Notes under the pieces: generated by a model
What the model was told of the DNA's origin: nothing
Seen by the model: the letters and a program-made list of their open reading frames with translations, nothing else
Database searches by the model: none
In this document: positions 25,601 to 35,132 of the stretch, in pieces
How positions within the stretch are numbered: position 1 is the first letter of the stretch
How the letters are laid out: each line of letters begins with the position of its first letter
Position numbers and translations under genes: made by a program
Source: Capitulum mitella
Lineage: Eukaryota > Arthropoda > Thecostraca > Pollicipedomorpha > Pollicipedidae
Assembly (NCBI GenBank): GCA_030062745.1
Contig: CP099846.1
Location: 26,557,201 to 26,621,200, forward strand
Direction: 5' to 3'
Length of the DNA: 64,000 nucleotides

Positions 25601-28600
25601 TTTCGGGCCAGAAGACGCCGGACAGCGCAGGACGCGGGCGGCCACGGCGGCCCACTCACGTTTGAACATCTTGACGGCCACCATCAGGTTCTTGTTGATG
25701 AGGAACGACCAGGACAGGTCGCGCTCGGCCCGTATCATCGACACAATCGTCTCCTCGGGCGTCGACTGCTTGACGGTGGACCCTGAGAACAACCACCGAT
25801 CGCGTCATGCCACCCGTGAAGGTTTCGTAGGTACCGGAAACCCAGGATGCCTTTGCCATACTAGGTACGTCACTTGAGAACCCTTCAAGACACAGAGGAC
25901 AATACAATTCCGTAGCATACAACTTCGTAAGGCATAAATTAAAGCGGACATCGGCACCCACCAACCACGCGACACCCACACCATCAGCTTTTCAGTCCGC
26001 ACTGCTGTCCGCAGCAATTCAGTTCAGGAAGTATGTTACGTGCAAAGAGCCGAATTACATTCCATAATTATCCGAATACGAATTAAGATATAATCCACAT
26101 TACGTGCAGTGACAGAACGAGGCGATTTCAGACAACGGTGGCCGCAAAACACGTTCTGATGCAGAGACCCAATGCCAGCCTTCAGAAGTCGTAAATTGCA
26201 GCGAGCCAAGTACGACTAAAGCACATTCGCCACACCGTCACCGCCACGTCATCTCACGGTCCACGCTACTTCAGTCCATCCCAAACCACACTTCGCCCAA
26301 ATCAGACTCCGAGTACGCCAAGTGACGGTACCGCCCACACGGGAGCGACTGCAGACTTCCCGACGACAGGCGGACGGCAACCGCTCGGAGCCGTCACCTC
26401 CGCCGACAGCGGCCACTCACCGGCCGAGCCGGCCTGGTAGATCGGAGGCAGCTTGCCGCTGTCCGGCTTCCACGACAGGTCCTTGCAGCCCTTGGCGTCC
26501 TTCAGGATGGCGGCCGCTGCGGCGGGCAGACGGGGTGTTCCGCGTCAGACGGTGACGGGGGCACGCTCCGGAGACGCCGGGAGACGGCGGTCCGGCGACG
26601 GGACAAGCAAAGGCCGCGGTGGACACACACCGCAGCCGCGCCCGGACAGCTCACGGCCAACGGCCGAGAACTAAACAAAAAAAAAAAAAAAAAAACATGA
26701 AACGGGGCGATGCACGACCTCCAGTGTATCCAACGTTTCTACGCGTTACCGCTCTGCCTACCGCAGAAGCTCCGTCACCGCCAGACCAAGCGCGGACCAA
26801 GCAGGCGTGAGCAAAGGAAGGCAGCGGGGGCAAAAGCGCTAGCCGCGTCAGACGAACGACGGCGCCGACAAGCGCGGCGGGCAGGCACTCACGGGAGCGG
26901 TCGGAGCCGCGCGCCAGCCGCGCCGTGCGCCGGTGCGGCGGCCGGCAGAGGGCGGGGTCGGCGCCGCGGGCCGCCGGCCGGCCGGACGCCGGCTCGGTCA
27001 GGTCGCCGCCCGGCCGGATGCCGTCGCTGAACATCACCTGCTTGGCCTCGCGCGAGGGGGTCCGACCGCCGGAGCCTGCCGGCGGCACGGCCAGCCGCCG
27101 CTGAGAGCCGGCACGGAGGGCGGGCGCGCAGCGACACAGCGACGGGACACGCACGTGGCCAAGGCCGTCTAGTCAAGTGTCAATGGGAAAAAGTTCGTGC
27201 AACGGGGCAATCCTGCACGGCTTCACTCGACGAATAGGGCCACGCCGCGCTACACAGACACACGAGAGCTACAATCAACGCTCCGCAGGCGTAAGGCTGA
27301 ATTTCGGACGGCAGAGGCGCACATCGAACCAAGCACATTGAAAAGCACCAGCTCACAACCGCAGACAAACGGACTACGGCCAACGCACCATCGGCAACAA
27401 CGGACCACATCACTAGAACACACAGTCGCTGCGCTAGAGCACGGAACTACATCAGACCGACCTCTCCGACCGTCATCATTTTCGTCATCTCACTTTCGGC
27501 CCGTTTCAGCACCCCGGTGGGCACCATCACGGTGGGCGGCGGGGCGTTGGGCGTGGCCTGCTGCGTCGGCGGCACAGTCGAACAGTACTCCATCGGGTTG
27601 TTGGGGTTGGGTGGCCTCGCGCGCTGGTGGTGGGCGGTCGGCTGGGCGGCCGCCGCCACTCGACTCTCCTGCTCGACTGTGGGCATGGCCGGCAGCGGCG
27701 GCGTCCGCCAGAACGGCCACAAAACGAGCCTCGGGGCAGATCACATGGGCGGAACTTAGAGAGATGCGATCCCCCATAACTACGAAAATCACAGATGGGC
27801 AAGAACGGCAATAAAGCGTGGCCCTGACCAGCAAACTTTGCATACATCAAACCACCAATACAGTACCGAGACCACATGCCATGTTCTCGCCTGCAGTTGC
27901 GCCCCCCCCCCCCCGTATTAAGACATACCAAGTATTACGTTCAACTCGATTCACTGCGCCCACTTGCTGGTCTAAACCGCCACACTAACTCCGCCTGTTT
28001 TACGCCGGCGACGGCAACGGCACGGTGCCACGGGGCACTGACCTCGGTCGATGGTGCGCTTGCAGCGGATGCAGACGCGGCCCTCGCGGAATTCCATGTA
28101 GTCCAGAGGGATGCGCTCGCTGCAGCAGGCGCTGCAGAGAACGCGGCCGCAGGCGCGGCAGTGGTGTCGGCGCCGGATCACCGTAAACTTCTGCTCGCAC
28201 TCCATGCAGGCGGCCGCCTGCGGGCGCCGGGCGGCGGTCACCACGGAACCACCCACCGGACGGCGGTCACCACGGAACCACCCACCGGACGGCGGTTACC
28301 GAACCACCCACCGGACGGCGGTTACCGCGGAACCACCCACCGGACGGCCGGCCACCACGGAACCACCCACCGGACGGCCGGCCACCACGGAACCACCTAC
28401 CGGACGGCGGTTACCACGGAACCACCCACCGGACGGCCGGCCACCACGGAACCATCCACCGGACGGCGGTTACCGCGGAACCACCCACCGGACGGCGGTT
28501 ACCGCGGAACCACCACGCTAGACGTTGGTGAACGGGGAACCACCGCGCCGGACGGCGGTAACCACGGAAACCATAGCGCCAGACAACGGTTCCCAGGGAA

Positions 28601-30118
28601 CCACCGCGCCACAAGAACACCGAGACGGAAAGCCGCGCCCGCCAATCGCCGTTTCAGAGCACCATCAAAGCAATCAGCACTTCAGCGCATCTCGGAAAAA
28701 CCACCACAGCGGGTCACCACGATACATCAGCACGACAAATCCTCAGCGCTGCGGTACAGACACAGTGATACGCTATTGCAGAAAAGGTCTATCGTATTCG
28801 GGGGAAATACACGCAGCGAATCTTAACAAGGAGGCTTGCAGTACTAATCTCAGTTTTGGTTTTAAGGATTTCTGAAATTCTTTAACAATAGCACCCGTCA
28901 CCACAACACTGCCCATCACCACAACAGGCCTAAAAAAACGGAAGTCGCCCTCAATGACGTCTTGTACTTGAAGTCATCCCATGTGTTATATGAACAAATA
29001 AGACCACAACAGACCTGCCTTCCCCACAGAGACGGTTCACCAGCCGGCGGCCTGCATACTCACGTCCTCGTCGGGCACCCAGACGGGCGCCACCTTGCCC
29101 AGGTTCTTGTCCTCGTCGGAGAGGCTGACCAGCTGGCCGCGGCCGGACGCCGCCGGCGCGCGGCCGGCCGCCAGCCGCGCCTCCTCGTAGGCGCCCGGCG
29201 CCGTCACGATGTTGCCGCCCGTGGTGGAGACGCTCTCGACGCTGGGCGCAGCGTCGTCGGCCGGCGCCGGCCGCTGGCCGCCCGGCTCGCCGGCCTCGTC
29301 TGTCTGCGGGCCGGCAGGCTCGGCGGCGGGCTCTGCCGGGAGGCCGGCGATTAGAGGGGGACAGGACAACGGCCGATTAGATACCGCTCAATGGCGACTG
29401 GAAGACGTGTGCTCTGATAACTGGTAATTATGATAACAGCGAGAATACACTCTGGGGCAGGGGCTGTGGCTCTCAAGGCGGGACGCAACACAACGGCTCG
29501 AAATATCATTAGTTCGGGTGGAACGAGCCGACAAAACTTCCCTGATCCTGGCCACGGGCCGTGGCTTCAACTAACTTTCAACTGAAGTCTCCTGGTCCTC
29601 AGCGGACGAGCGGCGCTCACCTGACGTCTCCTGGTCCTCCGCGATGGACTGCGATCTGGACGGCAGGTCCAGGCTGCTGGGTCGCACCGGCGCCGCCCCC
29701 GCCGGCGGCGGCGGGGGCGGCGCCGGCGACGCCCGGCCCGGCTCGGGCGGCGGCCGCGCGCTCCTGCTGTCCACCTCGCACTCTATCGACACCTGACTCT
29801 GGAGGCGCGAGATGACGCCGCCCTTGAGCGTCTCCAGGCCGGCGGCCGGCGCCGGCGGCGCGGGTGGCTCGGCCGGCGCGGCGGCCGGCGGCGCCGTTTT
29901 GGGCCGAGCGCCGGTGAGCGCGCCGTCGGCCGGCTCCGGCGGAGGATTGTCTTCCAGCTGTTGCAGGTACGTCTCCAACTCAGAGTCGCTGACGTCGTCG
30001 GCCGGCTGGAACCGTACCGGCTCCGGCTCCGGCTCCGGCTCCGGTTTCGACCCCGGCCCCGGCCCCGGCCCCGGCTCCGGCTCTGGCTCTGGTCCCGGCT
30101 CCGGCTCCAGCTTCGGAT

Positions 30119-30156
<38 letters not shown>

Positions 30157-32590
30157 AGCTCCGGCTCCGGGGCGTGCGGTTCTCCGGCACCGACCGGCTC
30201 CTGCGGCTCGGGCGCCACCGCCGCCGGCACGGCCGCCTCCTCGGCCGGCTCTCTCGGCCCCGGCGCCGGCGCCAGCTCGTTCTGCGGCGCCACCGCCGCC
30301 GTCGTCTCGACGGTGTCGGCCCGGTCCGGCCGCGGAGTCGGCCCCGGCTCGGGCGACATCGAGGCGGGGCCGTTCGGCATAGCCGGGGGCGGGGACGGCG
30401 CGGCGCAGGGCCCGTTCGCCGCCGGAGCCGGCAGCTCCGCAGACGAACGCTGGGAAGACTCGGGCCGGCGAGGGGCGACGTCCTCGGCCGGGGACGGCGC
30501 GGCTGACGTGGCCGACTCCGGGCTGCGAGCCTCCTCCGACGTCCCCGCGTCCGCCGGCCGCTCGGCCCCCTCCTCCGGCGCCGGACCGGTCTCGACGGCG
30601 ACAGGACTAGCGCCGGGACCGCCGAGGACCGCGTTCGCACCGCCGCCCGGCCGGCTGGCGTCCAGGGCGACGTCCGGTTCCCGCGCTTTCCGACGCCGAC
30701 CGGGCCTGGGAGGAGTCTCCGCCGACGGCGACAGGGTCCGGTCTGGTCACGGTCGGCGGCACCAGAATGGGCTTGTCGTCTACCGTCTGGGCAGTGCTAC
30801 CGCGTTCGGGGTGCGACACAGCCACCGCCGCTCTCGAGTGTTCGTCAGAGTCTGTCGACGGGCTGCTGTCACTGGAGGCGTTCGCGGCGTGCTCTATCGC
30901 AGCCGGCTCCGGTACCTTCTCGTGGCTCGGAAGTGGGTTTCGGCGCCGTACAATTGCTCCCAACAAAGTTAAACGTCTCTGCCGGACCCGGTGGGTTCGC
31001 ATCCCCAGAGCGGCTTGCCGAGGTGATCCCAGACGGCCGGGAGGACGCCGGGGCAGCGTTTCCCGCCACCGGGCGACTCAGTACGCCGCCATTGGTCGCT
31101 CCGACGCGCGAAGCCACTCCTTCATCGCCTGACACCACGCCTGACAGCCTGACGCCGCTCAGCGCAGAGCCTCGGGGCGACGGAGAATGCCGCTGTCGAG
31201 TCGGCAACGTGGGTGGCAGGCAGCCGGCCATCGTTCGCCGCTTCGCGAGGCGGCGGGCACTCGGACACCTTTGCACCGCCGGCAGGAGGGACCGAGACGT
31301 GCAGCTGATTGTTCGTGGGCACCAGTGTTGACCTCTGGCCGCCCGAGCCGGTACCGCTGGCGATGACGGCCACAGGTTCGGCGAGGTTCGCACACTGGAC
31401 CAGAGGAGACACTGTCCGGCCGTGCTCCTCTTGCAGGTGAGCGAACGATGTCCTTGGGGAATTGGTGTAACTCTGAAGGTACACAGACCATGTGGATTAC
31501 ACATCCTAGCAAGCTGCACAATGTTTGGCAATCTTTTTTTTTAGGATAATTATCCACAGTTTTTCTTCAGTGTATGCAGAACCACTTCAATGTATGTAGA
31601 TCGAGACTTTTTTATCCATGGCAACACAAGAAAGTAGGATCGCACTAATATACCATTTATTTCCTCCTAAACTAAGTAGACAGAAATGGCTGCTTACACT
31701 GGCAGGTGTCGTTTCTGATGATGCTATTTCCAAGCGCCCTTGCTCAATCTGCTTTTGAAGCCTTGCAGCTGCAACTTCAGCTTGGTCTGCAACATTGAAT
31801 TACATAATTAAATACAGAGCAATGCAGTACTTCACAAGAACATGTGTGTACTCTTTCATTCCTATGCAGACTGAAAACATGTCTCATATGACTTCACATA
31901 CTGCAGGTGCACTGGTGAAGGAAGAACCTCCATAAAAATAACACAAGAACATAGTCAAACCACGTGCATTTAGATTACTAAAATAGATGCAGACTGAATA
32001 GTTGACTGAGCACTGCATAGTATTGGCTCCAAATAAAGGTGCAAATATAAATGTCGGAGACAGGCATACAAAATACAAATAAAGGTCTTAGGAAATGGTA
32101 CAAAACCATGTGTGACAAACATAATTGGAAGAAGAAAGACATGTAAAGATTTGAGTCAAACAAAGAAAGCAACCAGTAAGCATCACACATGTTTCACATA
32201 GGCATTGCATTTTAAAACCATTTCCTGCTTCAGCCTTCAAGACCAAACACATTTTATCCAGAAGTTTTTTACACTTTTTAAGACAAACACTCTGTCCAGC
32301 TTCAACACATGGGCAATTTAAGGAGGAGAGCATGGTTCAGAGATGTTTTGTACATCAAAAAGGAGGAAAATCACAGCAGGACAATGATCAGTACTGTCAT
32401 AACCAAAACATTATGGAAGTGCAGCATCGAACTGCCTGATTATGCAGTTTGATATATGCAGGATACATGCTGACATCTCTTCTAAATGCAGATACTGCAA
32501 CATAACCAACAAAAGTATTTCTGATTGCTCACCTTCATTTAATTCAAACTCATCCAACACTGCATCTAAATCCACAGCAAATTTTTCCAT
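19518..32590 (-). CDS. Sara: Smad anchor for receptor activation (SARA/ZFYVE9 family), complete gene
   Basis: SARA is a FYVE-domain adaptor on early endosomes. It binds PI3P, presents receptor Smads to the TGF-beta/activin receptor and docks PP1. Nineteen coding exons join in phase: 32590-32533, 31786-31698, 31472-29621, 29332-29064, 28217-28043, 27676-27494, 27075-26893, 26516-26421, 25782-25660, 24909-24745, 24192-24014, 23604-23476, 23218-23114, 22777-22627, 21927-21830, 21474-21332, 20935-20815, 20386-20222 and 19673-19518. The product is about 1,478 residues (human SARA is about 1,425). In order it has the conserved N-terminus ([16 protein letters not shown]), a long disordered acidic/Pro region, FYVE (about 756-814), a Smad-binding segment with [14 protein letters not shown] (about 820-870), a KQVMF PP1 motif (about 886-890) and the SARA/endofin C-terminal domain (about 940-1478). 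The conserved Smad-binding segment favours SARA over endofin (ZFYVE16). Exon 3 has three apparent single-base frame breaks. Exons 1-2 lie in CpG-depleted DNA while the rest is CpG-rich. Confidence 0.96.
20222..20386 (-). CDS. Sara: Sara coding exon 18
   Basis: Encodes [20 protein letters not shown] and [10 protein letters not shown], matching the LCPHLK and LGLRV-DSD motifs. Phase 0, 55 codons. Confidence 0.96.
20815..20935 (-). CDS. Sara: Sara coding exon 17
   Basis: Encodes [20 protein letters not shown] and [18 protein letters not shown] is a family signature. Phase 2 to phase 0. Confidence 0.96.
21332..21474 (-). CDS. Sara: Sara coding exon 16
   Basis: Encodes [20 protein letters not shown], then CGPVG and [10 protein letters not shown]. 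Phase 0 to phase 2. Confidence 0.96.
21830..21927 (-). CDS. Sara: Sara coding exon 15
   Basis: Encodes [20 protein letters not shown] and [13 protein letters not shown], matching the conserved VTGASF-VF-GALK and AKSSIVEDG motifs. Confidence 0.97.
22240..22475 (-). mobile_element. tRNA-derived SINE-like element in Sara intron 14
   Basis: On the minus strand 22470-22398 resembles a decayed tRNA-Arg: GGCCGACGTGATCTAG with an A-box-like core, CTCGTCTCGG in the anticodon region and the B box GGTTCGTATCC. The A-box region is short, so it is not a functional tRNA. The body towards 22240 is assigned only by position. Confidence 0.55.
22627..22777 (-). CDS. Sara: Sara coding exon 14
   Basis: Encodes [20 protein letters not shown] and [20 protein letters not shown], the most conserved part of the C-terminal domain. 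Phase 0 to phase 1. Confidence 0.97.
23114..23218 (-). CDS. Sara: Sara coding exon 13
   Basis: Encodes [20 protein letters not shown] and [11 protein letters not shown]. Phase 0 at both ends; the donor is GTGCGC. Confidence 0.96.
23476..23604 (-). CDS. Sara: Sara coding exon 12
   Basis: Encodes [20 protein letters not shown] and [10 protein letters not shown]. Phase 0 at both ends, 43 codons. A decayed relative of its first 32 nt sits upstream. Confidence 0.97.
23717..23754 (-). pseudogene. Decayed duplicate of the start of Sara exon 12
   Basis: A CATCAG acceptor-like site is followed by sequence reading [13 protein letters not shown] and then a stop. The real exon reads [13 protein letters not shown]. 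Over the first 32 nt, 24 match, and five of the eight differences are third-codon positions. It lies about 110 bp 5' of the real exon. Confidence 0.6.
24014..24192 (-). CDS. Sara: Sara coding exon 11
   Basis: Encodes [18 protein letters not shown] and [11 protein letters not shown], strongly conserved in SARA and endofin. Enters in phase 1 and leaves in phase 0. Confidence 0.97.
24745..24909 (-). CDS. Sara: Sara coding exon 10
   Basis: Encodes [20 protein letters not shown] and [20 protein letters not shown], matching the GQ-E-I-LLL-CLP-E--LPKDIF signature of the family. Confidence 0.95.
25660..25782 (-). CDS. Sara: Sara coding exon 9
   Basis: Encodes [20 protein letters not shown] and [20 protein letters not shown], the start of the C-terminal domain. 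The NKNLMVAVK core matches NANLLVNVK in vertebrate homologues. Confidence 0.94.
26421..26516 (-). CDS. Sara: Sara coding exon 8
   Basis: Encodes [20 protein letters not shown] and KLPPIYQAG, matching the segment before the C-terminal domain (LPP core). Phase 1 at both ends. Confidence 0.88.
26676..26695 (+). repeat. Poly(A) run of about 20 in Sara intron 7
   Basis: An uninterrupted A tract is followed by CATGAAACGGGG. It may be a retroposition scar, but no element body was recognised beside it. Confidence 0.6.
26893..27075 (-). CDS. Sara: Sara coding exon 7, PP1-docking motif
   Basis: Encodes [23 protein letters not shown] fits the RVxF consensus for the PP1 catalytic subunit and aligns with the RVWF of vertebrate SARA. 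An Arg/Pro-rich tail follows. Confidence 0.93.
27494..27676 (-). CDS. Sara: Sara coding exon 6, Smad-binding segment
   Basis: Encodes [18 protein letters not shown] and then [13 protein letters not shown], the segment conserved with vertebrate SARA that wraps the Smad2/3 MH2 domain. Phase 1 to phase 1. Confidence 0.95.
28043..28217 (-). CDS. Sara: Sara coding exon 5, FYVE zinc finger
   Basis: Contains [15 protein letters not shown] (the PI3P-binding R[R/K]HHCRxCG signature), CSACC and the RVC motif in GRVCIRC, giving all eight zinc ligands. It targets the protein to early endosomes. A 29-30-bp minisatellite begins just upstream of its acceptor. Confidence 0.97.
28234..28610. repeat. 29-30-bp minisatellite in Sara intron 4, abutting the FYVE exon acceptor
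   Basis: Nine near-identical units (core ACGGAACCACCCACCGGACG) and about three diverged units fill 28234-28610. The first unit starts about 14 bp from the splice acceptor, so the branch-point and pyrimidine region is repeat sequence. Units alternate between CGGTTACC, CGGTCACC and CCGGCCACC starts. Confidence 0.93.
29064..29332 (-). CDS. Sara: Sara coding exon 4
   Basis: Encodes an acidic linker ending [24 protein letters not shown] is the WxxD motif that opens the FYVE domain. The acceptor CCGGCAG and donor GTGAGT fit phases 1 and 0. Confidence 0.93.
29621..31472 (-). CDS. Sara: Sara coding exon 3, long disordered region with three frame breaks
   Basis: A 1,852-nt exon begins [20 protein letters not shown] and ends at a phase-1 GTGAGC donor after EDQETS. 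Coding-like sequence moves through all three frames, with switches near 31175, 30937 and 30710. Each is equivalent to one surplus base, and together they restore the original frame. The last third carries a Glu-Pro dipeptide repeat coded by GGCTCC hexamers, then [18 protein letters not shown]. Three short introns are a less likely alternative, because no suitable GT-AG pairs stand out. Confidence 0.85.
30008..30175 (-). repeat. (GGCTCC)n microsatellite coding Glu-Pro repeats in Sara exon 3
   Basis: About 28 hexamer units with GACCCC/GGCCCC variants are read on the minus strand as EPEPEP and GPGP runs. The unit length is a multiple of three, so length changes keep frame. Confidence 0.9.
31698..31786 (-). 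CDS. Sara: Sara coding exon 2
   Basis: Encodes [20 protein letters not shown] and onward, a helical segment. Two overlapping donors exist; AGT|GTAAGC is chosen because it has the better consensus and restores phase with exon 3. Confidence 0.88.
32533..32590 (-). CDS. Sara: Sara coding exon 1
   Basis: Encodes [19 protein letters not shown], the conserved SARA/endofin N-terminus. The exon begins at a TTTGTTACAG acceptor (exon start 32615), so 25 nt of 5' UTR precede the ATG and an untranslated first exon lies further upstream. The donor is GAAG|GTGAGC, phase 1. Confidence 0.93.
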
Positions 32591-34730
32591 GCTGAGTCAT
32601 CAATGTTTATCTTTCCTGTAACAAAGACAAAGTTAGCATTTTGTTTTTGCCAATTTCCAAATGATGACAATGCTCACATATACTGTATACAGCTAGAACC
32701 TGTCTTGCAAAGAGGTCTCAAACACTTCTTCACTGCATGTGGCTTGTCAACACTGCTTGGTTATATTGGCAAAACAAATATAAAAAGAAATGAAAGCATC
32801 TGAAGCCAACATGCAAAAGCATATCCATGCCACCATCTCAACTGCTGGTATCATTGGCCACTTGAGTGCTCTGTTAAAATGAAACTAATTTCATTTTGAA
32901 TGAGAGGTGGAAACAATCTTATGTATGGACATCTTACATATGCAATGGTTTCATAACATGTATAGCCACCACATTATTCAACAAACTTAACCCTTGCCAG
33001 ATGGGAAGGATTTCCACCTACAGCAACAATAGGAAAGGGGTAGGCATCCCCTTGCAATCTGGCCCCTAACTGAGCTAGTGCCATGGGACAAAAGCCATTG
33101 ACAGCTGCATCCCCAAGGGATCCCACGGCATCCCAGTCAATCCTGTCAGGTTAACCAGTGACCTTTATCAGGCCAATCTTTGTGCTTCGGAGCTATGAGC
33201 TGATCTTCAGGAGTTAAAAACAACACATCTGGGGCTCAATAGGCCTGAAATCATCTCCTTCACCATATCCTGTGCCAAACATTAGTAAAGGAATGCCCTA
33301 AAGCCAAAATGGCCATCTTAGGTCATTCACATCATATGATCTTGAAAAGGTCATGGCAGGGTTGGAAATCCAGTGTATGTTCTTGATGTTGGAGTATAAT
33401 TTTTGTTTTGAAGTACAAAATGTTACAAAAATTTATAGTAGCATCAGTTGCGATTCCAGGTGTTTGTGTAGTTCTGACATCATGCTTGCTTCTTACTGAA
33501 CGGAGACCAAGTCATTTGCTTGCAGTTAGAAATTTGTCAACACAAATATCATTAAGCCTTCCAATGAGGCACAAGATCAAACTTTTGCCATACAAAATAT
33601 TTTTGGGGCATATACTTTTTGGTGTTCTTCAACACCAAAAAGCAACACCTTTTCCAACCAAGGTCATAGGCCTTATAGCCCTAACACAGTAAAAACTGAC
33701 ATCTGGCACAATCACCACTCTGAAACCTTAGTAATGATGCATACTCTGTGATCTGAGAATAACCTGGGTCATTCTTTTTTCAAAACATGTGTCAATGAGT
33801 ATATTGTCAGCTATGCCAAATTTCATGGTGTTGTTGTGTGCCACTTTGCTGTGGTCCTGGAAATACCACTTAGGGGTGGCATCCACCCTATTGTCTGGCA
33901 AGCATTATTCAACAAAGTAAACAACTCATCAGTATTTTGATGCTGATAAAAAGGAAAGTAACCTAAGAGGAATAAGTGCAAAAACAGTTTATGCCAGAAA
34001 TTAATTATTTTCTCCTGAACCACATATGGGTTATTTCTTTGCAGTAGGTCTCATATGCAAAACTACACAAGTTACAAGGAGATGTAACTGGGGCAGAGTT
34101 GGCATTAGACTACTGTTCAGGAACTTATCAAAAATTATAGGGAAGAGCTATTAAAAATGGGGCAGCAAAGCCCATCCTTGAGAAGTCCAGTGTGTCTTGG
34201 GTCAGCAGGTGGTGTCTGCACATTCACACCTATAATGATCTCTATGAACATTGTCTGACAGCAGCAACACTGCTATTTTCCCATGTCTGTTTTATTACAT
34301 GTCTCCATTTTATGAGAACAGCTACACAAATAACTGATTCTTGTGAAGTACAAAATAAAGTGATGTAAACCTGCTGAGAAATTACATGTTAGGGGTAGGT
34401 TTGATTCATACATGCTGTATTAAATTGGGCAGCTTGCTGTCAAATTGAAATAATTAATAAGACTCTCCAAGCATCCTGTCAACTATCATGGCATTGCTTG
34501 CAGTGACACTAGGTTACAATTATTTGCATTCATTACAATTATTTCACTCCTAATTTGTGGTTCATGCACATGTGATGTATCAGCAGAGATGAACAACAGG
34601 GTTTTCTAATGAAATTTCAATAAGAACAATGACAAAGTTGAGGGTCTCTAACACATCTAATGAAAAAGCTCTAGTTCAAGTGTTAAGAATGACCTCTAAA
34701 ATACTTCAGGAGGTGGGTGAAACCCTGGGA

Positions 34731-35132
34731 AAAGTTTTGGCAATCCTTTAGAAGCGCACGCCATAAACCAAGCACACTGGATGACACATACGGCGCGCGT
34801 GGCAAAAGGAGACGTCAGCTGTTGCAAGAAACAACAGCATTATGCACTGGAGCTCCAGGTCGTAGATCACCTACTATTCGCTCTTAATTTACACAGTAGG
34901 TTAGGTTAGGTTAGGTTAGGTTAGGTTAGGTTAGGTTAGGTTATTTAGTTTAGGTTAGGTGAGGTTAGGTTAGGTTAGGTTAGCGAATAGTAGGTGATCC
35001 ACGACCTGGAGCTCCAGTGCATAATGTTGTTTCTTGCAACAGCTGACGTCTCCTTTTGCCACGCACGCCGTATATGTGTCATCCAGTGTGCTTGGTTTAT
35101 GGCGCGCGCTTCTAAAGGATTACCAAACTTTT
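34731..35132. mobile_element. Fold-back element: about 150-bp inverted arms around a TTAGG array
   Basis: The left arm (34731-34881) and right arm (34983-35132) are reverse complements at roughly 95% identity with one or two small gaps. The 100-bp spacer is chiefly (TTAGG)n. No transposase, obvious target duplication or known terminal motif was seen, so the type is unknown: a MITE-like fold-back, or a chromosomal inverted duplication joined at telomeric DNA. Confidence 0.85.
34895..34983 (+). repeat. Interstitial (TTAGG)n array in the loop of the fold-back
   Basis: About 16 units, two of them altered (TTATTTAG and TTAGGTGAGG). All read in one orientation, TTAGG on the plus strand. Confidence 0.93.

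Larger units (their letters stand above)
31500..34735. other. CpG-depleted domain 2, covering Sara coding exons 1-2
   Basis: About ten CG dinucleotides in 3.2 kb, with none from about 33500 to 34735. TG/CA-rich. It contains the translation start of Sara and presumably its untranslated first exon. It ends sharply at the fold-back element. Confidence 0.75.

Noticed and set aside
28234..28610. CRISPR-like array
   Set aside because: Units are contiguous with no unique spacers, and the context is a eukaryotic intron.
27876..28826. Plus-strand ORF of 316 codons with Thr-Glu-Pro-Pro-Thr-Gly repeats
   Set aside because: It is the translation of the intronic minisatellite and antisense of the FYVE exon.
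29812..30972. Plus-strand ORF of 386 codons rich in Ser-Gly
   Set aside because: It is antisense to Sara exon 3 and reads the GGCTCC repeat backwards. The minus-strand reading connects in phase to a known family.
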